DNA of 48,140 bases from EX4572-165 sp002254885 (GTDB taxonomy: Archaea > Thermoplasmatota > E2 > DHVEG-1). Below are positions 33,870-43,843 of the stretch, piece by piece. Location: NCBI GenBank assembly GCA_029939595.1, contig JAOZSQ010000009.1, positions 1-48,140 of the forward strand, read 5' to 3'. Each line of letters opens with the position of its first letter. Position 1 is the stretch's first letter. The notes beneath the pieces are model-generated. The model ran no database searches and was not told where the DNA came from. It saw only the letters and a list, made by a program, of their open reading frames with translations. The position numbers and the translations under genes are program-made.

Positions 33870-34559
33870 ATGAAAACAATTGGTCTTATTGGGGGAACAA
33901 CTTGGGTATCAACCTTAGAGTATTATAGGATTATTAATGAAACAGTAAACAATAATCTAGGGGGACATCATTCTGCTAGGTGTATTCTATATTCTATTGA
34001 TTTTGAAGAGAGTGTATTGAAACATAAAGATAACTGGGATGAGATATCTAATGAATATATTGATATTGCAAAAACATTAGAACGATCTGGTGCTGATCTT
34101 CTTATAATATGTGCAAATACAATGCATAAGGTTGCTGATGAGGTTCAGAATAATATAAACATTCCCTTAATTCATATTGTCGATGCAATTGGTGAAAGAA
34201 TTAGGGATAAAGGACTAAAGAAGGTTGGTTTACTTGGTTCTAAATATACAATGAAAGAGGATTTCTATAAAAAGAAATTGAAAGAAGAATATAACATTAA
34301 AACAGTAGTTCCTGATGACTTAGAAATGGAATTAATTCATAATGTTATTTTTGACGAGTTAGCAATTAACATAAAAAACTCCTCATCAAAGATGAGATAT
34401 ATTGAAATAATTAATAATTTAGTTTTACAAGGTGCGGAAGGTATTATATTGGGGTGCACTGAGATACCTTTGTTAATTAAACCACAAGATGTAAATATTG
34501 AAATTTTTGATTCAACAATGATCCATGCACAAACATCTGTAAAATATGCGTTGGAATAA
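33870..34559 (+). CDS. Aspartate/glutamate racemase family protein
   Basis: A 229-residue two-domain racemase of the cofactor-independent type. The two catalytic cysteines are in LIICANTMH and IILGCTEIP, at the usual places, and the start KTIGLIGGTTWVSTLEYYR is typical of the YgeA/aspartate racemase branch. It would interconvert L- and D-aspartate (or glutamate). It follows hutI by 62 bases; a link to the glutamate produced there is possible but unproven. The chromosome also carries the D-aminoacyl-tRNA deacylase that would guard against its product in translation. Confidence 0.93.
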   Translation: MKTIGLIGGTTWVSTLEYYRIINETVNNNLGGHHSARCILYSIDFEESVLKHKDNWDEISNEYIDIAKTLERSGADLLIICANTMHKVADEVQNNINIPLIHIVDAIGERIRDKGLKKVGLLGSKYTMKEDFYKKKLKEEYNIKTVVPDDLEMELIHNVIFDELAINIKNSSSKMRYIEIINNLVLQGAEGIILGCTEIPLLIKPQDVNIEIFDSTMIHAQTSVKYALE

Positions 34560-34589
34560 TATTGTTATGTGGTATTTTGTTTAGCATTA

Positions 34590-35177
34590 TCAATCTTGTT
34601 TTTTATCTCTTTTTGTTATATAAATTGCAGTAAGCTGATATACTTTAGCTGGATCCCTTCTATATTCTGGATACTTTTTGAGAAAATTCTCGATAATGTC
34701 TCGTATTGCCACTTTTTTTGATTTTTTCATATATCTTTTTAACCGAGTTCGAAGTGTTTTTTCCCAAAGTTCCTGTTTATGGGTATCCATGATTTGACAT
34801 GCGATATGATAAATTGTTGTTTGATTTTCTTTGTATTCTTCAAATTCATCCAAGAAATTTGTAACAATATTGGATACGTTATCCATATGATTTTCTATTA
34901 TGAAATCATCTAATCGAATTGTGAGTTCTCTTTCAAAAGTTGTTTGTATTCGATGTTCATGGAATTCTTTTAGGATTAGAAAAAGTTCAATGATTGATAC
35001 AATAAGTAGAAATCCTGTTAATGTTATTACAAATGGCTCATGAAGTTCAATTGCATGAAAAAGAAGTATTGACTCTGTTATTAGAATTACAATGGGTGGG
35101 ATAAATGCCATTTTTTCTGTTGTTGGTGATTCTGCAATTTCGTGTAAATATCTTTGTATTCCCCCAGATCGTAGCAT
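34590..35177 (-). CDS. Membrane protein with two helices and a charged C-terminal helical domain
   Basis: A 195-residue protein: two hydrophobic segments (about residues 24-42 and 49-69), then ~125 residues of charged helices containing two similar segments (NIVTNFLDEFEEYKENQTTIYHIA and IIENFLKKYPEYRRDPAKVYQLT), apparently an internal duplication. No family is recognised. A TATA-like CATTATAGTTAAG (35197-35209) lies 26 bases before ATG 35177, consistent with a leaderless start. It converges on the racemase gene. Confidence 0.7.
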   Translation of the reverse strand: MLRSGGIQRYLHEIAESPTTEKMAFIPPIVILITESILLFHAIELHEPFVITLTGFLLIVSIIELFLILKEFHEHRIQTTFERELTIRLDDFIIENHMDNVSNIVTNFLDEFEEYKENQTTIYHIACQIMDTHKQELWEKTLRTRLKRYMKKSKKVAIRDIIENFLKKYPEYRRDPAKVYQLTAIYITKRDKKQD

Positions 35178-35293
35178 TTATTGACGGAATGGAACTACTT
35201 AACTATAATGATTACGGTTTAGTTTTCAAAAAAGTATTATGAGGACCTTGAGTATACAATTATTATTTAGGAAAACAATGGTGTAAAATTCAT

Positions 35294-35752
35294 ATGAAAT
35301 TTCAATATAAAGTAATCATTATGTCTGTTTTATGTTGCTTATTGATAGTTTTTATTTCAATTCAATATATTTCATCTGATCAGTATAAAACAACTGTTGT
35401 TTTTAAAACAAAACAGGGAAATGTTTCTATTCAATGTAGAATTGCCGATGACGATGAATCTAGAATCAGAGGCTTGTTGGATGTAACATATTTAGAACAA
35501 AATAAAGGTATGTTATTTTCATATCTCTCAGCAGAACCAAAGGTATTTACAATGAAAGGAATGAAAATTCCATTGGATATTATTTTTATAGATCAAAATT
35601 TTACAGTGATGCGGGTTGTAGAGGCAGATATTGGTGAAGAATTTATTAGAAGTATTTATCCAGTGCAATTTGTAGTAGAAATTAATCAAGGGTTTGCTAA
35701 GAAAAAGGATATTGAAACCGGTTCTCAAGTCGAAATCAAGAATTTTACATAA
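35294..35752 (+). CDS. DUF192 family exported protein
   Basis: A 152-residue protein with a signal/anchor helix (about residues 6-24) and one DUF192 domain: RIADDDESRIRGLLDVTYL, GMLFSYL, FTMKGMKIPLDIIFID and VVEINQGFAKK follow the family pattern. DUF192 proteins are small beta-barrels often exported in archaea and bacteria; the function is unknown. It is a single gene with a 74-residue-free gap to the next small gene. Confidence 0.88.
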   Translation: MKFQYKVIIMSVLCCLLIVFISIQYISSDQYKTTVVFKTKQGNVSIQCRIADDDESRIRGLLDVTYLEQNKGMLFSYLSAEPKVFTMKGMKIPLDIIFIDQNFTVMRVVEADIGEEFIRSIYPVQFVVEINQGFAKKKDIETGSQVEIKNFT

Positions 35753-35825
35753 CAAATGTAACAATAAAATTTAGAAATATTTATATTAATGTTTCCTTTC
35801 CATGAGTATAATTTGAGGTTTATTA

Positions 35826-35930
35826 ATGTTACAACCTGGATCAAAAGAAGAAAAGGATTTCATTGAACAATTAATGAAAAAACGAGCCGAAAAAATGAAA
35901 TCAGATGGTAAGGCAAAAGATTCAACATAA
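35826..35930 (+). CDS. Very small charged protein (34 residues)
   Basis: An ATG frame of 35 codons starting MLQPGSKEEKDFIEQLMKKR and ending in a Lys-rich tail. Support comes from GAGGT (35813-35817) eight bases upstream and a TATA-like TATTTATATTAA (35777-35788) further up, so both transcription and translation signals are well placed. The product would be one amphipathic, basic helix. No family is recognised. It is too short for usual gene finding. Confidence 0.5.
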   Translation: MLQPGSKEEKDFIEQLMKKRAEKMKSDGKAKDST

Positions 35931-36001
35931 ACTTCAATTCTTTTTATCTATTAATGATCTTTTCAATACTTTTTTCACATTTAAGATCATTCATTGTATA
36001 T

Positions 36002-37774
36002 TTATAAACTGTAATAATATTCTCCATCATTGCGTTGATTTCTATCCATGTAAGAACCTGGTTTATTGACACGTGGACGATGAGTTTCTTCATCTCGTCT
36101 AAATGTGATATCTACATTTTTCAAAAAATGATTCATCCCTTCATGAAGACTGTAAGGGCCTTTTGCCTGACCTTGTTTTCCTGGTTCACCATCAAATACA
36201 ACTAATGCATCACTGATCATATCAATAAAATAAACGTCATGATCAACAATCATTGATGATTTTCCTGTTTTTTCAATTACTCTACGAATCGTTCTTGATG
36301 CAATCATACGTTGTTCACTATCTAAATATGCAGAAGGTTCATCAATAAGATAAATATCTGCTTCTTGGACAAGAGAATTAGCAATTGCCACACGTTGCAG
36401 TTCACCACCAGAAAGAGTATTAACTTGTTTATCTAGTAAGAATTTTAATTGAAACGGTTCAAATATTTCTTGTTTTAAAAAAGAGGATGTAAATAATTCT
36501 TGGGCTTTTAGCTCAAAGAAATCACGTACTGTACCATCAAATTCAGATGAAATATATTGGGGTTTATAACTAACTTTCATCTCAGCTTCAACAGATCCTT
36601 TTGTCGGTTCAATAACACCTGCAAGTAATTTCACAAAGGTTGTCTTACCAATTGCATTTGGGCCGACAATACCAATAATTTCTCCCTTTCGTATAACACC
36701 AGGTCCAACAGATAATTTAAAGGAATCAAACTCTTTTTCAAGACATCCATAGGATAAAAGAATTCTGAGACCCTGCCGTTTTTTAGGGGCATATGCAAAA
36801 AACTCGATTTTCTCTCCAAACCTGATATTTTCTTCTTTTAAATATCCTGATAAGTATGTGTTAATTGCATGACGAACACCTCGAACATGGGTTACAACAC
36901 CATATGCTCCTTCACTTCCATACATTAAATGAACAGAATCACAAAGAAAATCAAGAACTGCAAGGTCATGTTCTATTACAATGACTTTTTTCTTTTCAGA
37001 TAACTCCTTGATTATTCTACTGACTTTCAATCGTTGATGAATATCTAGATAAGATGAAGGTTCATCAAAGAAATATAAATCAACATCCTTTAACAATGCC
37101 GCAGCTATTGACATCAGTTGCAGCTCCCCTCCAGAGATAGTTCCTGCTGAAATTTCTTTGTCTAAAATACGATGTAAATCAAGTTTTTCAACGATTTCAT
37201 CATAGTTTCCATCTGTATCTAAATTTTTTAGAATTGTACTGATTTTTCCTGACATTACTTTTGGGAGTTTATCCACATATTGAGGTTTCACAACTGCATC
37301 TATATTTTTATTCATTATTTGTTTAAAATAATCATGAAGTTCAGTTCCAGAGGTATAATCAACAATATTATCCCAACTTTGTTTCCCTTCATAATCTCCA
37401 AGGTTTGGGATAATTTGACCTGATAAGATCTTTATAGCCGTTGTTTTTCCGATTCCATTAGGTCCAAGGATACCAACACATGTTCCTTCTTTTGGAACGG
37501 GCATACGAAATAATCGGAACCCATTTTTTCCAAATTGATGGATAAGATCTGTTTCAAGTTCTTGGGAAATTCCAATAATTTTTATTGCTCCAAAAGGGCA
37601 TTTATGAACACAGATTCCACATCCTACACAAAGCTCTTCGGAAATGACAGGTTTTCCATCATCTCCAAGAACAATGGTTTCGTCACCTGCTCTCACTCGA
37701 GGGCAATATTTAATGCATTCTTTTGAACAGTTTTTTGGTTTACATCTATCACGAAGTAATACAGCAATTCTCAT
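36002..37774 (-). CDS. ABCE1/Rli1 ribosome-recycling ATPase
   Basis: A 590-residue soluble twin-ATPase that splits ribosomes after termination. The N-terminus has two 4Fe-4S ferredoxin-like clusters (CKPKNCSKECIKYCP and CVGCGICVHKCP). Two nucleotide-binding domains follow, with Walker A GPNGIGKTT and GPNAIGKTT, signatures ISGGELQ and LSGGELQ, and Walker B FFDEPSSYLD and LIDEPSAYLD. I start at ATG 37774 (MRIAVLLRDRC) as in other archaea; the in-frame ATG at 37810 adds twelve unrelated residues and lies in the TATA region. It is essential in archaea, which confirms the domain of life. Confidence 0.97.
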   Translation of the reverse strand: MRIAVLLRDRCKPKNCSKECIKYCPRVRAGDETIVLGDDGKPVISEELCVGCGICVHKCPFGAIKIIGISQELETDLIHQFGKNGFRLFRMPVPKEGTCVGILGPNGIGKTTAIKILSGQIIPNLGDYEGKQSWDNIVDYTSGTELHDYFKQIMNKNIDAVVKPQYVDKLPKVMSGKISTILKNLDTDGNYDEIVEKLDLHRILDKEISAGTISGGELQLMSIAAALLKDVDLYFFDEPSSYLDIHQRLKVSRIIKELSEKKKVIVIEHDLAVLDFLCDSVHLMYGSEGAYGVVTHVRGVRHAINTYLSGYLKEENIRFGEKIEFFAYAPKKRQGLRILLSYGCLEKEFDSFKLSVGPGVIRKGEIIGIVGPNAIGKTTFVKLLAGVIEPTKGSVEAEMKVSYKPQYISSEFDGTVRDFFELKAQELFTSSFLKQEIFEPFQLKFLLDKQVNTLSGGELQRVAIANSLVQEADIYLIDEPSAYLDSEQRMIASRTIRRVIEKTGKSSMIVDHDVYFIDMISDALVVFDGEPGKQGQAKGPYSLHEGMNHFLKNVDITFRRDEETHRPRVNKPGSYMDRNQRNDGEYYYSL

Positions 37775-37930
37775 AGTACCTAAACAGCCGTTAAACAATG
37801 AACGATACATAAATTTTTAGCATGACTATTCTAAAAAAATCAGCTAAATGCTTAGAATTTCATTATTTTTAATATAGAAAAATGGTTCATAGATTTTATT
37901 TTGGAAATGTATCTCTTTAAATTGACTTAT

Positions 37931-40309
37931 CTACAAAATATAGCGCAACCAAAGCTCGCATCCTTCCATGGATTCACCTGGCAAGGGGTTAAATAATTTG
38001 AATGTCCCTATAACTATATTTCCACTGTTTTTTGGGTATTCAATCATTGAGCGTGCACCTAGATTTGAAGCATCTCCTAATCCATTTGGTTTTAATCCAA
38101 TATCATTTTTTATCACAGGGCTCCATTCTTCACCATTAAAACTCCAAATTTCAAAACCATGTGTTTCAGTATCAATGAATCGATGGTCATTTTCACCATC
38201 ATAAATAAATGGAAGGTATACTTGACCGTTTCCTGTTCCAACCCATAATGTATTATCTTTTGTAACTGTCATTGACCAAATGTATTTGTTCATCGAATTT
38301 CCAAAACCATCATAATTAACATCTGTTTCTTGTACTCCTGCAACTTCATCGCTGATAACTGGATACCAATCTGTTCCATCGTATCTCCATATTTCACAGC
38401 CATGATCATGGAAAAAACTGGATCCAACTCCAACATATAGATCATCATTGTATTTGACTAAACTTCTAATGCCATAGTTTTCGGCTTCTCCAAATCCATC
38501 TTTTGAATCGCTATTCATTCCATTTGGTAGAGCAACTTTTTGCCAATTAACTCCATCCATTGTTTTCCAGAGTTGACAACCTGTTCCTTTTTCATTATTG
38601 TGCCATAATCTTGAATTAAATGTTCCCATGTATAGCTCATTGTTGTATTCTTCCATAGTCCAAGCATATGTGTTAATTGCTTCTTTTTCTAACTCCTGTT
38701 CAGACATAAATTCCCGAAAACCATGATCTACAACCTGTTCCCAATGAAGTCCATCGAAACTACGCCAAACTTCACATCCACCATCTTTTGAGAAATCCCA
38801 ATTCATTGTTCCAACATATAGGCAATCATTAAATATTTCAATACTCCAAGCACCGGTATTATCTGGATTTCCAAAACCTCCCTGGATAAATGGTGCAATA
38901 TGACCTACAACTTGTTCCCAAGATATTCCGTCAGAAGTTCTCCATAGTTCACATCCTTTTCTGTCTGGGTTGATTAAGCTACCAATGGGTGTATTCCATG
39001 TACCAACATACAAATATCCCTCAAATTCCTTCATAACCGAAGCAGCTGCGTTGAAACGGGATCCAAAACCTGCATTCATATCGGAATCTGAATTTTTCCC
39101 AACTACTATATGTAGTGAATCTGTTGAATAGTTATATTTCCATATTTCACATCCTTGACTAACAAAAGTCATAAGATGTAATCCAAAACGTATGGGGAGA
39201 TGAGTTAAATCACCAAATAAAGCATAGAAATCTGGAAATGCAGATGCGACAATGAAACTATTATATTCTAATTTTTGTTTCTGAGAAAACGACATCATAT
39301 TATTTTGGGTTCCAATATACAAATCACCATTGAAAATTTCCATTCCTCTTGTCCCATAGTTTGATTGTTTTCCAAATCCATTATCTGTTAACTGTTTCCA
39401 ACCAAAAGGTAAAGTATAAAGATCAAGTGTGTTTAAATGACGATTATAGATTTTTGGTATTTGCGGATGTATACTAGGGTTCAAAATGTTAAATTTCATT
39501 TGTTGTATTGAAAAGTCATAGCTACTTATTTTTGAAAATGAAAATAGTTCATTGATATCAATAATGCCATTATTGTTTTCATCTGCATAACCATCAAGAC
39601 CTTTTATTAGAAAATGAGTAAGAATACTCTTTCCATTGTAATTAATTGATGTTTCTTTCTTTGGGAAAAAACTTCCTGTTGCTGTGAGAATAGTTCTACT
39701 ATATTGTTTCAAGGAAGACATGTAGCTAGCATAACTTGTATCAAGAATAATTGAGAGGTGATGTGAATCAAGAGTGTCAAACCATGAATCAAATTCCTTA
39801 TCTGTAATTTTATCCTCTGAAAAATCATTATCTGATACATCAAAAGGAATTGAATATGTATTTCCTAATGATTTCTGCTGAAAACTTAATTTCTCTGTTT
39901 TTCCGTTGAGATAAAAAAGAACGACATCATCTTGCTTTTCTAAGTTATTGAGCCAATCGATAATTGAGGATTTAATGTTGTTTTTTGTCGCATCTTCATT
40001 AAGTAATAGTTTCACATTTTCTTCAATCCAGTTATGGCCCTTTATTAGTTGATTATAAAATGATAATGCCGTATTAGTATTATTGAAATTAGAATTATTA
40101 TCAAATTCATCAATACCGACGATAATAGCATAATAGTTTCTTTCATCAATTGATACTGGATTTTCTTCAAATGTATCATCACTTTGATATAATACCTCTT
40201 TACTTTGATCTAATGTTTCATTTGTACCTATTGATATCTGTGAAAAACTTCCAAAAATCAATAATAAAAGAACAAGAAATAATTTGTAATATGTAGCTAT
40301 TTTTTTCAT
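37931..40309 (-). CDS. Secreted pseudo-caspase fused to a seven-bladed propeller
   Basis: A 792-residue secreted protein with signal peptide (residues ~1-28). Residues ~57-260 have a caspase/metacaspase-like fold: YYAIIVGIDEFD, VVLFYLNGKTEKL, LSIILDTSYASY and a calcium-loop-like DENNNGIIDINEL. The catalytic His of the usual GHG is lost (GKT, ~136-138) and the Cys of DSC is replaced (DTS, ~190-192), so it is probably inactive. Residues ~300-792 hold seven repeats combining a 'Y..R.M......LYVGT' strand with 'GCEIWR..DG..W..V', consistent with a closed seven-bladed beta-propeller. No C-terminal anchor. GGAG lies seven bases before the ATG. It is divergent from the papain-like surface protein. 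It may be a binding or scaffold protein. Confidence 0.85.
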   Translation of the reverse strand: MKKIATYYKLFLVLLLLIFGSFSQISIGTNETLDQSKEVLYQSDDTFEENPVSIDERNYYAIIVGIDEFDNNSNFNNTNTALSFYNQLIKGHNWIEENVKLLLNEDATKNNIKSSIIDWLNNLEKQDDVVLFYLNGKTEKLSFQQKSLGNTYSIPFDVSDNDFSEDKITDKEFDSWFDTLDSHHLSIILDTSYASYMSSLKQYSRTILTATGSFFPKKETSINYNGKSILTHFLIKGLDGYADENNNGIIDINELFSFSKISSYDFSIQQMKFNILNPSIHPQIPKIYNRHLNTLDLYTLPFGWKQLTDNGFGKQSNYGTRGMEIFNGDLYIGTQNNMMSFSQKQKLEYNSFIVASAFPDFYALFGDLTHLPIRFGLHLMTFVSQGCEIWKYNYSTDSLHIVVGKNSDSDMNAGFGSRFNAAASVMKEFEGYLYVGTWNTPIGSLINPDRKGCELWRTSDGISWEQVVGHIAPFIQGGFGNPDNTGAWSIEIFNDCLYVGTMNWDFSKDGGCEVWRSFDGLHWEQVVDHGFREFMSEQELEKEAINTYAWTMEEYNNELYMGTFNSRLWHNNEKGTGCQLWKTMDGVNWQKVALPNGMNSDSKDGFGEAENYGIRSLVKYNDDLYVGVGSSFFHDHGCEIWRYDGTDWYPVISDEVAGVQETDVNYDGFGNSMNKYIWSMTVTKDNTLWVGTGNGQVYLPFIYDGENDHRFIDTETHGFEIWSFNGEEWSPVIKNDIGLKPNGLGDASNLGARSMIEYPKNSGNIVIGTFKLFNPLPGESMEGCELWLRYIL

Positions 40310-40471
40310 ATTGTTTCTCCATAATAAAAATTATAAATAATTTATATAAAACATGTTTTAAGTATCTTATGGTGGAGATTATTACGACTATTGCCGTATA
40401 TTTTTTAAAATTATGAATAATTATATTAATAATATCATTAATTAATTATAAATTCTAAAAATAAAAGGTAA

Positions 40472-40483
40472 AATTTTATATAA
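40472..40483 (+). promoter_or_regulatory. TATA box of the papain-like surface protein gene
   Basis: AATTTTATATAA lies about 65 bases before ATG 40541 and gives a leader of ~40 bases with GGAGG at 40526-40530. The 231-base gap 40310-40540 also holds a minus-strand TATA (TTTATATAAATT, about 40337-40348) for the pseudo-caspase gene. Confidence 0.5.
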
Positions 40484-40540
40484 GATATATCAATTGTTCA
40501 AGGAAATTCAATAAAATATCATTTTGGAGGAAAAAAATTT

Positions 40541-43500
40541 ATGAGAATATTAAACAAAAAAATAGCAATAACTGCCCTAATAATATGCTTTATAGCACCA
40601 TCAATAATACTAACAACACACTCTGCTCCACCACCAACACCTAAAACATATAGTACTACATTGGAATCAAATTATTCGGTATATATAAGCGAATATCAGC
40701 CAACATATAATTTCAATTCAGGAACAAATAAATATTATCTTGAAATTCAACAAAACGAATTAGAGTATAAATGGGTTAGTTTTGTAAAATTTGATTTATC
40801 TAGTCTTCCAGAAGATGCGGAAGTGTTAGATGCAGAAATCAGCCTCTATCTTACTGCAGGTTCTAATCCAGGAGCAGCCGTTAGGATGTATCCTGTCCGT
40901 CAATATTGGTCTGAAAATTCTGTTACTTGGAACACAAGACCTTCCTATAAAGATTTTACAAAAACTGGGGGGTTAATTGATACCATTACAATTTCAACAG
41001 CTGGATGGAAAGATTGGGATGCAACAAGTGTTGTTGAGGATTGGGTAGATGGTTCAAGAACAAATTATGGAGTAGCTTTTGAAACAAATTATAATTTTCC
41101 ACGTTTTAGAAGTGATGAGTCAACTTTTGAGCCTTCATTATATATTTTATATCGATCGTCTAGTGGGGAGGAACCCGAAGACCCTCCGGAAGATCCACCT
41201 GAGGATACTACACCTTGTGAAATTGAATATACGATAAATCCAGAGAATCCACAAAATGGTGATGAAGTTACCATTTCAGTAACAGCAACTGATGACATTG
41301 GTCTTGAGTATCTCGCGATAAAAGAAGGAAGTATCGAACTGTGTTCCGAATTTGCAGAAGATGATGAAACAACAATACTTTATTGTAACTATACTGAAAA
41401 TTTATATGTTCCAGGTAAAACATTTTTCATTGAGGCAAATGACTTAGGAAGTTCTTCAACACAATTGATAACATTAGAAATAAATGTTGAAGGAACTGGT
41501 AGCAATCCTGTAGTAACTCTTGACATTGAATTTGATGAGGATGATGCGATACCTGAGAAATATCGATTGCTTCCTATGGATGGACAAGAAGTATCAATTA
41601 CTGCAACGGCAACTGATCCAGATGGCATTGATTTTATGACAATAACTTGTGATGGAATGCTATATGATTTCTCGTATGATCCACCTCAAACAGAAGTTGA
41701 AGAAACAATAAATCTCATTAATGGGGTTGATATTCTTAATGATTGCTCTACTCCTTGTACATTAAGATATTCAGTTCGAGCATATGACATAGAAGATCTA
41801 TCAACGCGAGTTGAAGGCGAGGATATTGAGGTTAATGCTCCTTGGCAGTGGTACTGGGGTCTTCCATTTGCAAATTGGGGCTCTCCAGATAACCATACTT
41901 GGTCATGGACTATGATGGAATCAATTTTTGGTGAAGATGATGTATGGGTAGACAAAGGATGGGGCTGGAAACGTAACAGAGCCGAACGACTTTTTGACAA
42001 TAAAGTAAAAGAGGGGGGACGAGGAGGTCAATGTTATGGTATGTGTGCGCTTTCTCTTGAATTTGCACGTCCAGGTTCTGGTTTATATGCAAATTATATA
42101 CAAGATACAGCAGTAACTATTGATGGATTGGAGCGAGAAAACTGGGATTACACATGGAGATATTATTACGCACGTCAAGCAGGTCAATATTCCAAAAACA
42201 TCCAAGCTATACAAAGAGATCAATGGTGGGATCAAAATGGTTTAAGCACGACCACATCTTCTGGTCTACATCCTCACATGGAGAATGTATTAGATCACAT
42301 CATTGATGATTTAAATGATGGAAATCCAGGAATGCTAGGAATCCGAGGTTCAGGAGGGCATGCAGTTGTACCATGGAGAGTTGTACCTGGTGAAGGTGAC
42401 GAACCAACAAAAATTTTTATTTATGATCCAAACAGGGCCTATGCAAGTACTCATGACTCCACAGATTATACAAATACAGGCCATTATCCGTTTATCGAAT
42501 GTGGCGTAGATTCAACATATGATGGTTGGTGGTCATATGTTTGGAATAGTACCTCTACTTGGGATGGTAATATTTATTATTATCCTTATAATGAAATAGT
42601 TGGGGGTACAGGTGTTAATTATATAGGATCTGCAGGAATTACAGATCAGCGTCTTCCAAGCTCAATACAAATTACTTCATTGGGTTCTGGTTCTGCAACA
42701 TATTATGCGGAGGATTCCGCTGGGCGAAAAACAGGGTATGTTAATGGGGAAATTGTTGCTGAAATCCCGTATTCTTGCCCAATACTCGAATATGCTAATT
42801 CAAATGATAATGATGCTATGTTTATTTATCCAAGTAACATCACTTTAACATTCCATGTTGAAAGTACAGTCGAATTGGATGATGAAATGGGGTCATATTC
42901 GCTGATGCTATGGGATAATTCGTCATTTTATGCTCTTGATAATGCATCATGTACCAAAGACACGAAAGATGAAATTACATTCACTCCAAGATCATCAAAT
43001 GCTGGAACCCCTGATTATTCATTCAAGTTCCTCAGAAGCGATGTGACAGAACTACGAGGAATGGATCCACTGGATTATTCAATCACGATAGCAAAAGAAT
43101 TTTACAATTCGCCAAAATTGGTTGCCAGAGAATATATATTTACCAGTGGTCAAAATGATGATGGTGCAGAAATTGAGCTATATATCTCTGAGGATTATGA
43201 TGATTTAATTGTAGAAACCTTTGGCACACCATTTTCTTTTTCAGTGACCACGAAAAGTTCAGAATCCTTAGAAGATGATCCAGATGTTGATTTTATTCCT
43301 AAGTCAAAGGAAGATTTTTCAATGGGTGCAAATGAAAAACTAGCAGTAACTCCTGATGATTGGGCAACAACATCTGCAACAGGATCATTTAAAACAGAGG
43401 ATGCACAAACAGATCAGGATAATGATGGTTTATCTGATGATATTGAAGATAGCATTGGATCTGATTCAAAAAATGAGTCTGATGTAGAAGATATTGGAAT

Positions 43501-43786
43501 TTTAAATGGATTTCTCGTAGATACTGATAAAGATGGTAAGTCAGATACATTTTACAATGAAACAAGTGGTGAAAGCTCATCGGTTACAACAGATGAAAAT
43601 GATTTGTATAAAATCGATATTGATGGTGACGGAAAAATAGATTTTCTATATGATCCAGAAACGAAAACTTTTACAGCGTACAATGGAACTGGAACTTCAA
43701 TTCAAACACCAGGTTTTGAAGTGTTTGTATTTATGATTTCATTATTGTTTTGTGTAATATGGGGTAAAAGGCGAAGAAAATTCTAA
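40541..43786 (+). CDS. Large surface protein: DNRLRE domain, Ig-like domains, papain-like domain, calcium repeats, PGF-CTERM-like anchor
   Basis: 1081 residues. Signal peptide (1-~29); a DNRLRE-type carbohydrate-binding-like domain (~34-205, with WVSFVKFDLSSLP and GVAFETN); an acidic Pro linker; two Ig-like domains (~225-425); a papain-like/C39-type domain with C498 (GGQCYGMC), H607 (GGHAVVPW) and N631 (YDPN); a beta-rich part; calcium-binding repeats (DQDNDGLSDD, DTDKDGKSD, DIDGDGKID); and a tail TPGFEVFVFMISLLF with basic end, typical of archaeosortase substrates. It is therefore likely a cell-surface, lipid-anchored peptidase or amidase. GGAGG lies ten bases upstream. It ends at a strong terminator shared with the convergent transglutaminase-like gene. 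Confidence 0.88.
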   Translation: MRILNKKIAITALIICFIAPSIILTTHSAPPPTPKTYSTTLESNYSVYISEYQPTYNFNSGTNKYYLEIQQNELEYKWVSFVKFDLSSLPEDAEVLDAEISLYLTAGSNPGAAVRMYPVRQYWSENSVTWNTRPSYKDFTKTGGLIDTITISTAGWKDWDATSVVEDWVDGSRTNYGVAFETNYNFPRFRSDESTFEPSLYILYRSSSGEEPEDPPEDPPEDTTPCEIEYTINPENPQNGDEVTISVTATDDIGLEYLAIKEGSIELCSEFAEDDETTILYCNYTENLYVPGKTFFIEANDLGSSSTQLITLEINVEGTGSNPVVTLDIEFDEDDAIPEKYRLLPMDGQEVSITATATDPDGIDFMTITCDGMLYDFSYDPPQTEVEETINLINGVDILNDCSTPCTLRYSVRAYDIEDLSTRVEGEDIEVNAPWQWYWGLPFANWGSPDNHTWSWTMMESIFGEDDVWVDKGWGWKRNRAERLFDNKVKEGGRGGQCYGMCALSLEFARPGSGLYANYIQDTAVTIDGLERENWDYTWRYYYARQAGQYSKNIQAIQRDQWWDQNGLSTTTSSGLHPHMENVLDHIIDDLNDGNPGMLGIRGSGGHAVVPWRVVPGEGDEPTKIFIYDPNRAYASTHDSTDYTNTGHYPFIECGVDSTYDGWWSYVWNSTSTWDGNIYYYPYNEIVGGTGVNYIGSAGITDQRLPSSIQITSLGSGSATYYAEDSAGRKTGYVNGEIVAEIPYSCPILEYANSNDNDAMFIYPSNITLTFHVESTVELDDEMGSYSLMLWDNSSFYALDNASCTKDTKDEITFTPRSSNAGTPDYSFKFLRSDVTELRGMDPLDYSITIAKEFYNSPKLVAREYIFTSGQNDDGAEIELYISEDYDDLIVETFGTPFSFSVTTKSSESLEDDPDVDFIPKSKEDFSMGANEKLAVTPDDWATTSATGSFKTEDAQTDQDNDGLSDDIEDSIGSDSKNESDVEDIGILNGFLVDTDKDGKSDTFYNETSGESSSVTTDENDLYKIDIDGDGKIDFLYDPETKTFTAYNGTGTSIQTPGFEVFVFMISLLFCVIWGKRRRKF

Positions 43787-43800
43787 AATTGTGAAATATC

Positions 43801-43843
43801 AAATGAAAAAGTAGCTCTTTTTCATTTATCATCTTTTTTTTTT
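43801..43843 (+). terminator. Strong hairpin terminator after the papain-like gene
   Basis: AAATGAAAAAG (43801-43811) and CTTTTTCATTT (43817-43827) form a perfect 11-base-pair stem with a five-base loop, followed by ten T at 43834-43843. The T tract meets the stop codon of the opposing gene. Confidence 0.7.

Noticed and set aside
37931..40309. Active metacaspase
   Set aside because: Both positions expected to hold the catalytic His and Cys are substituted.
41089..42092. Several minus-strand frames inside the papain-like surface protein gene
   Set aside because: They are compositional mirror images (Ser/Pro/Gly-rich) of the acidic repeats on the coding strand.
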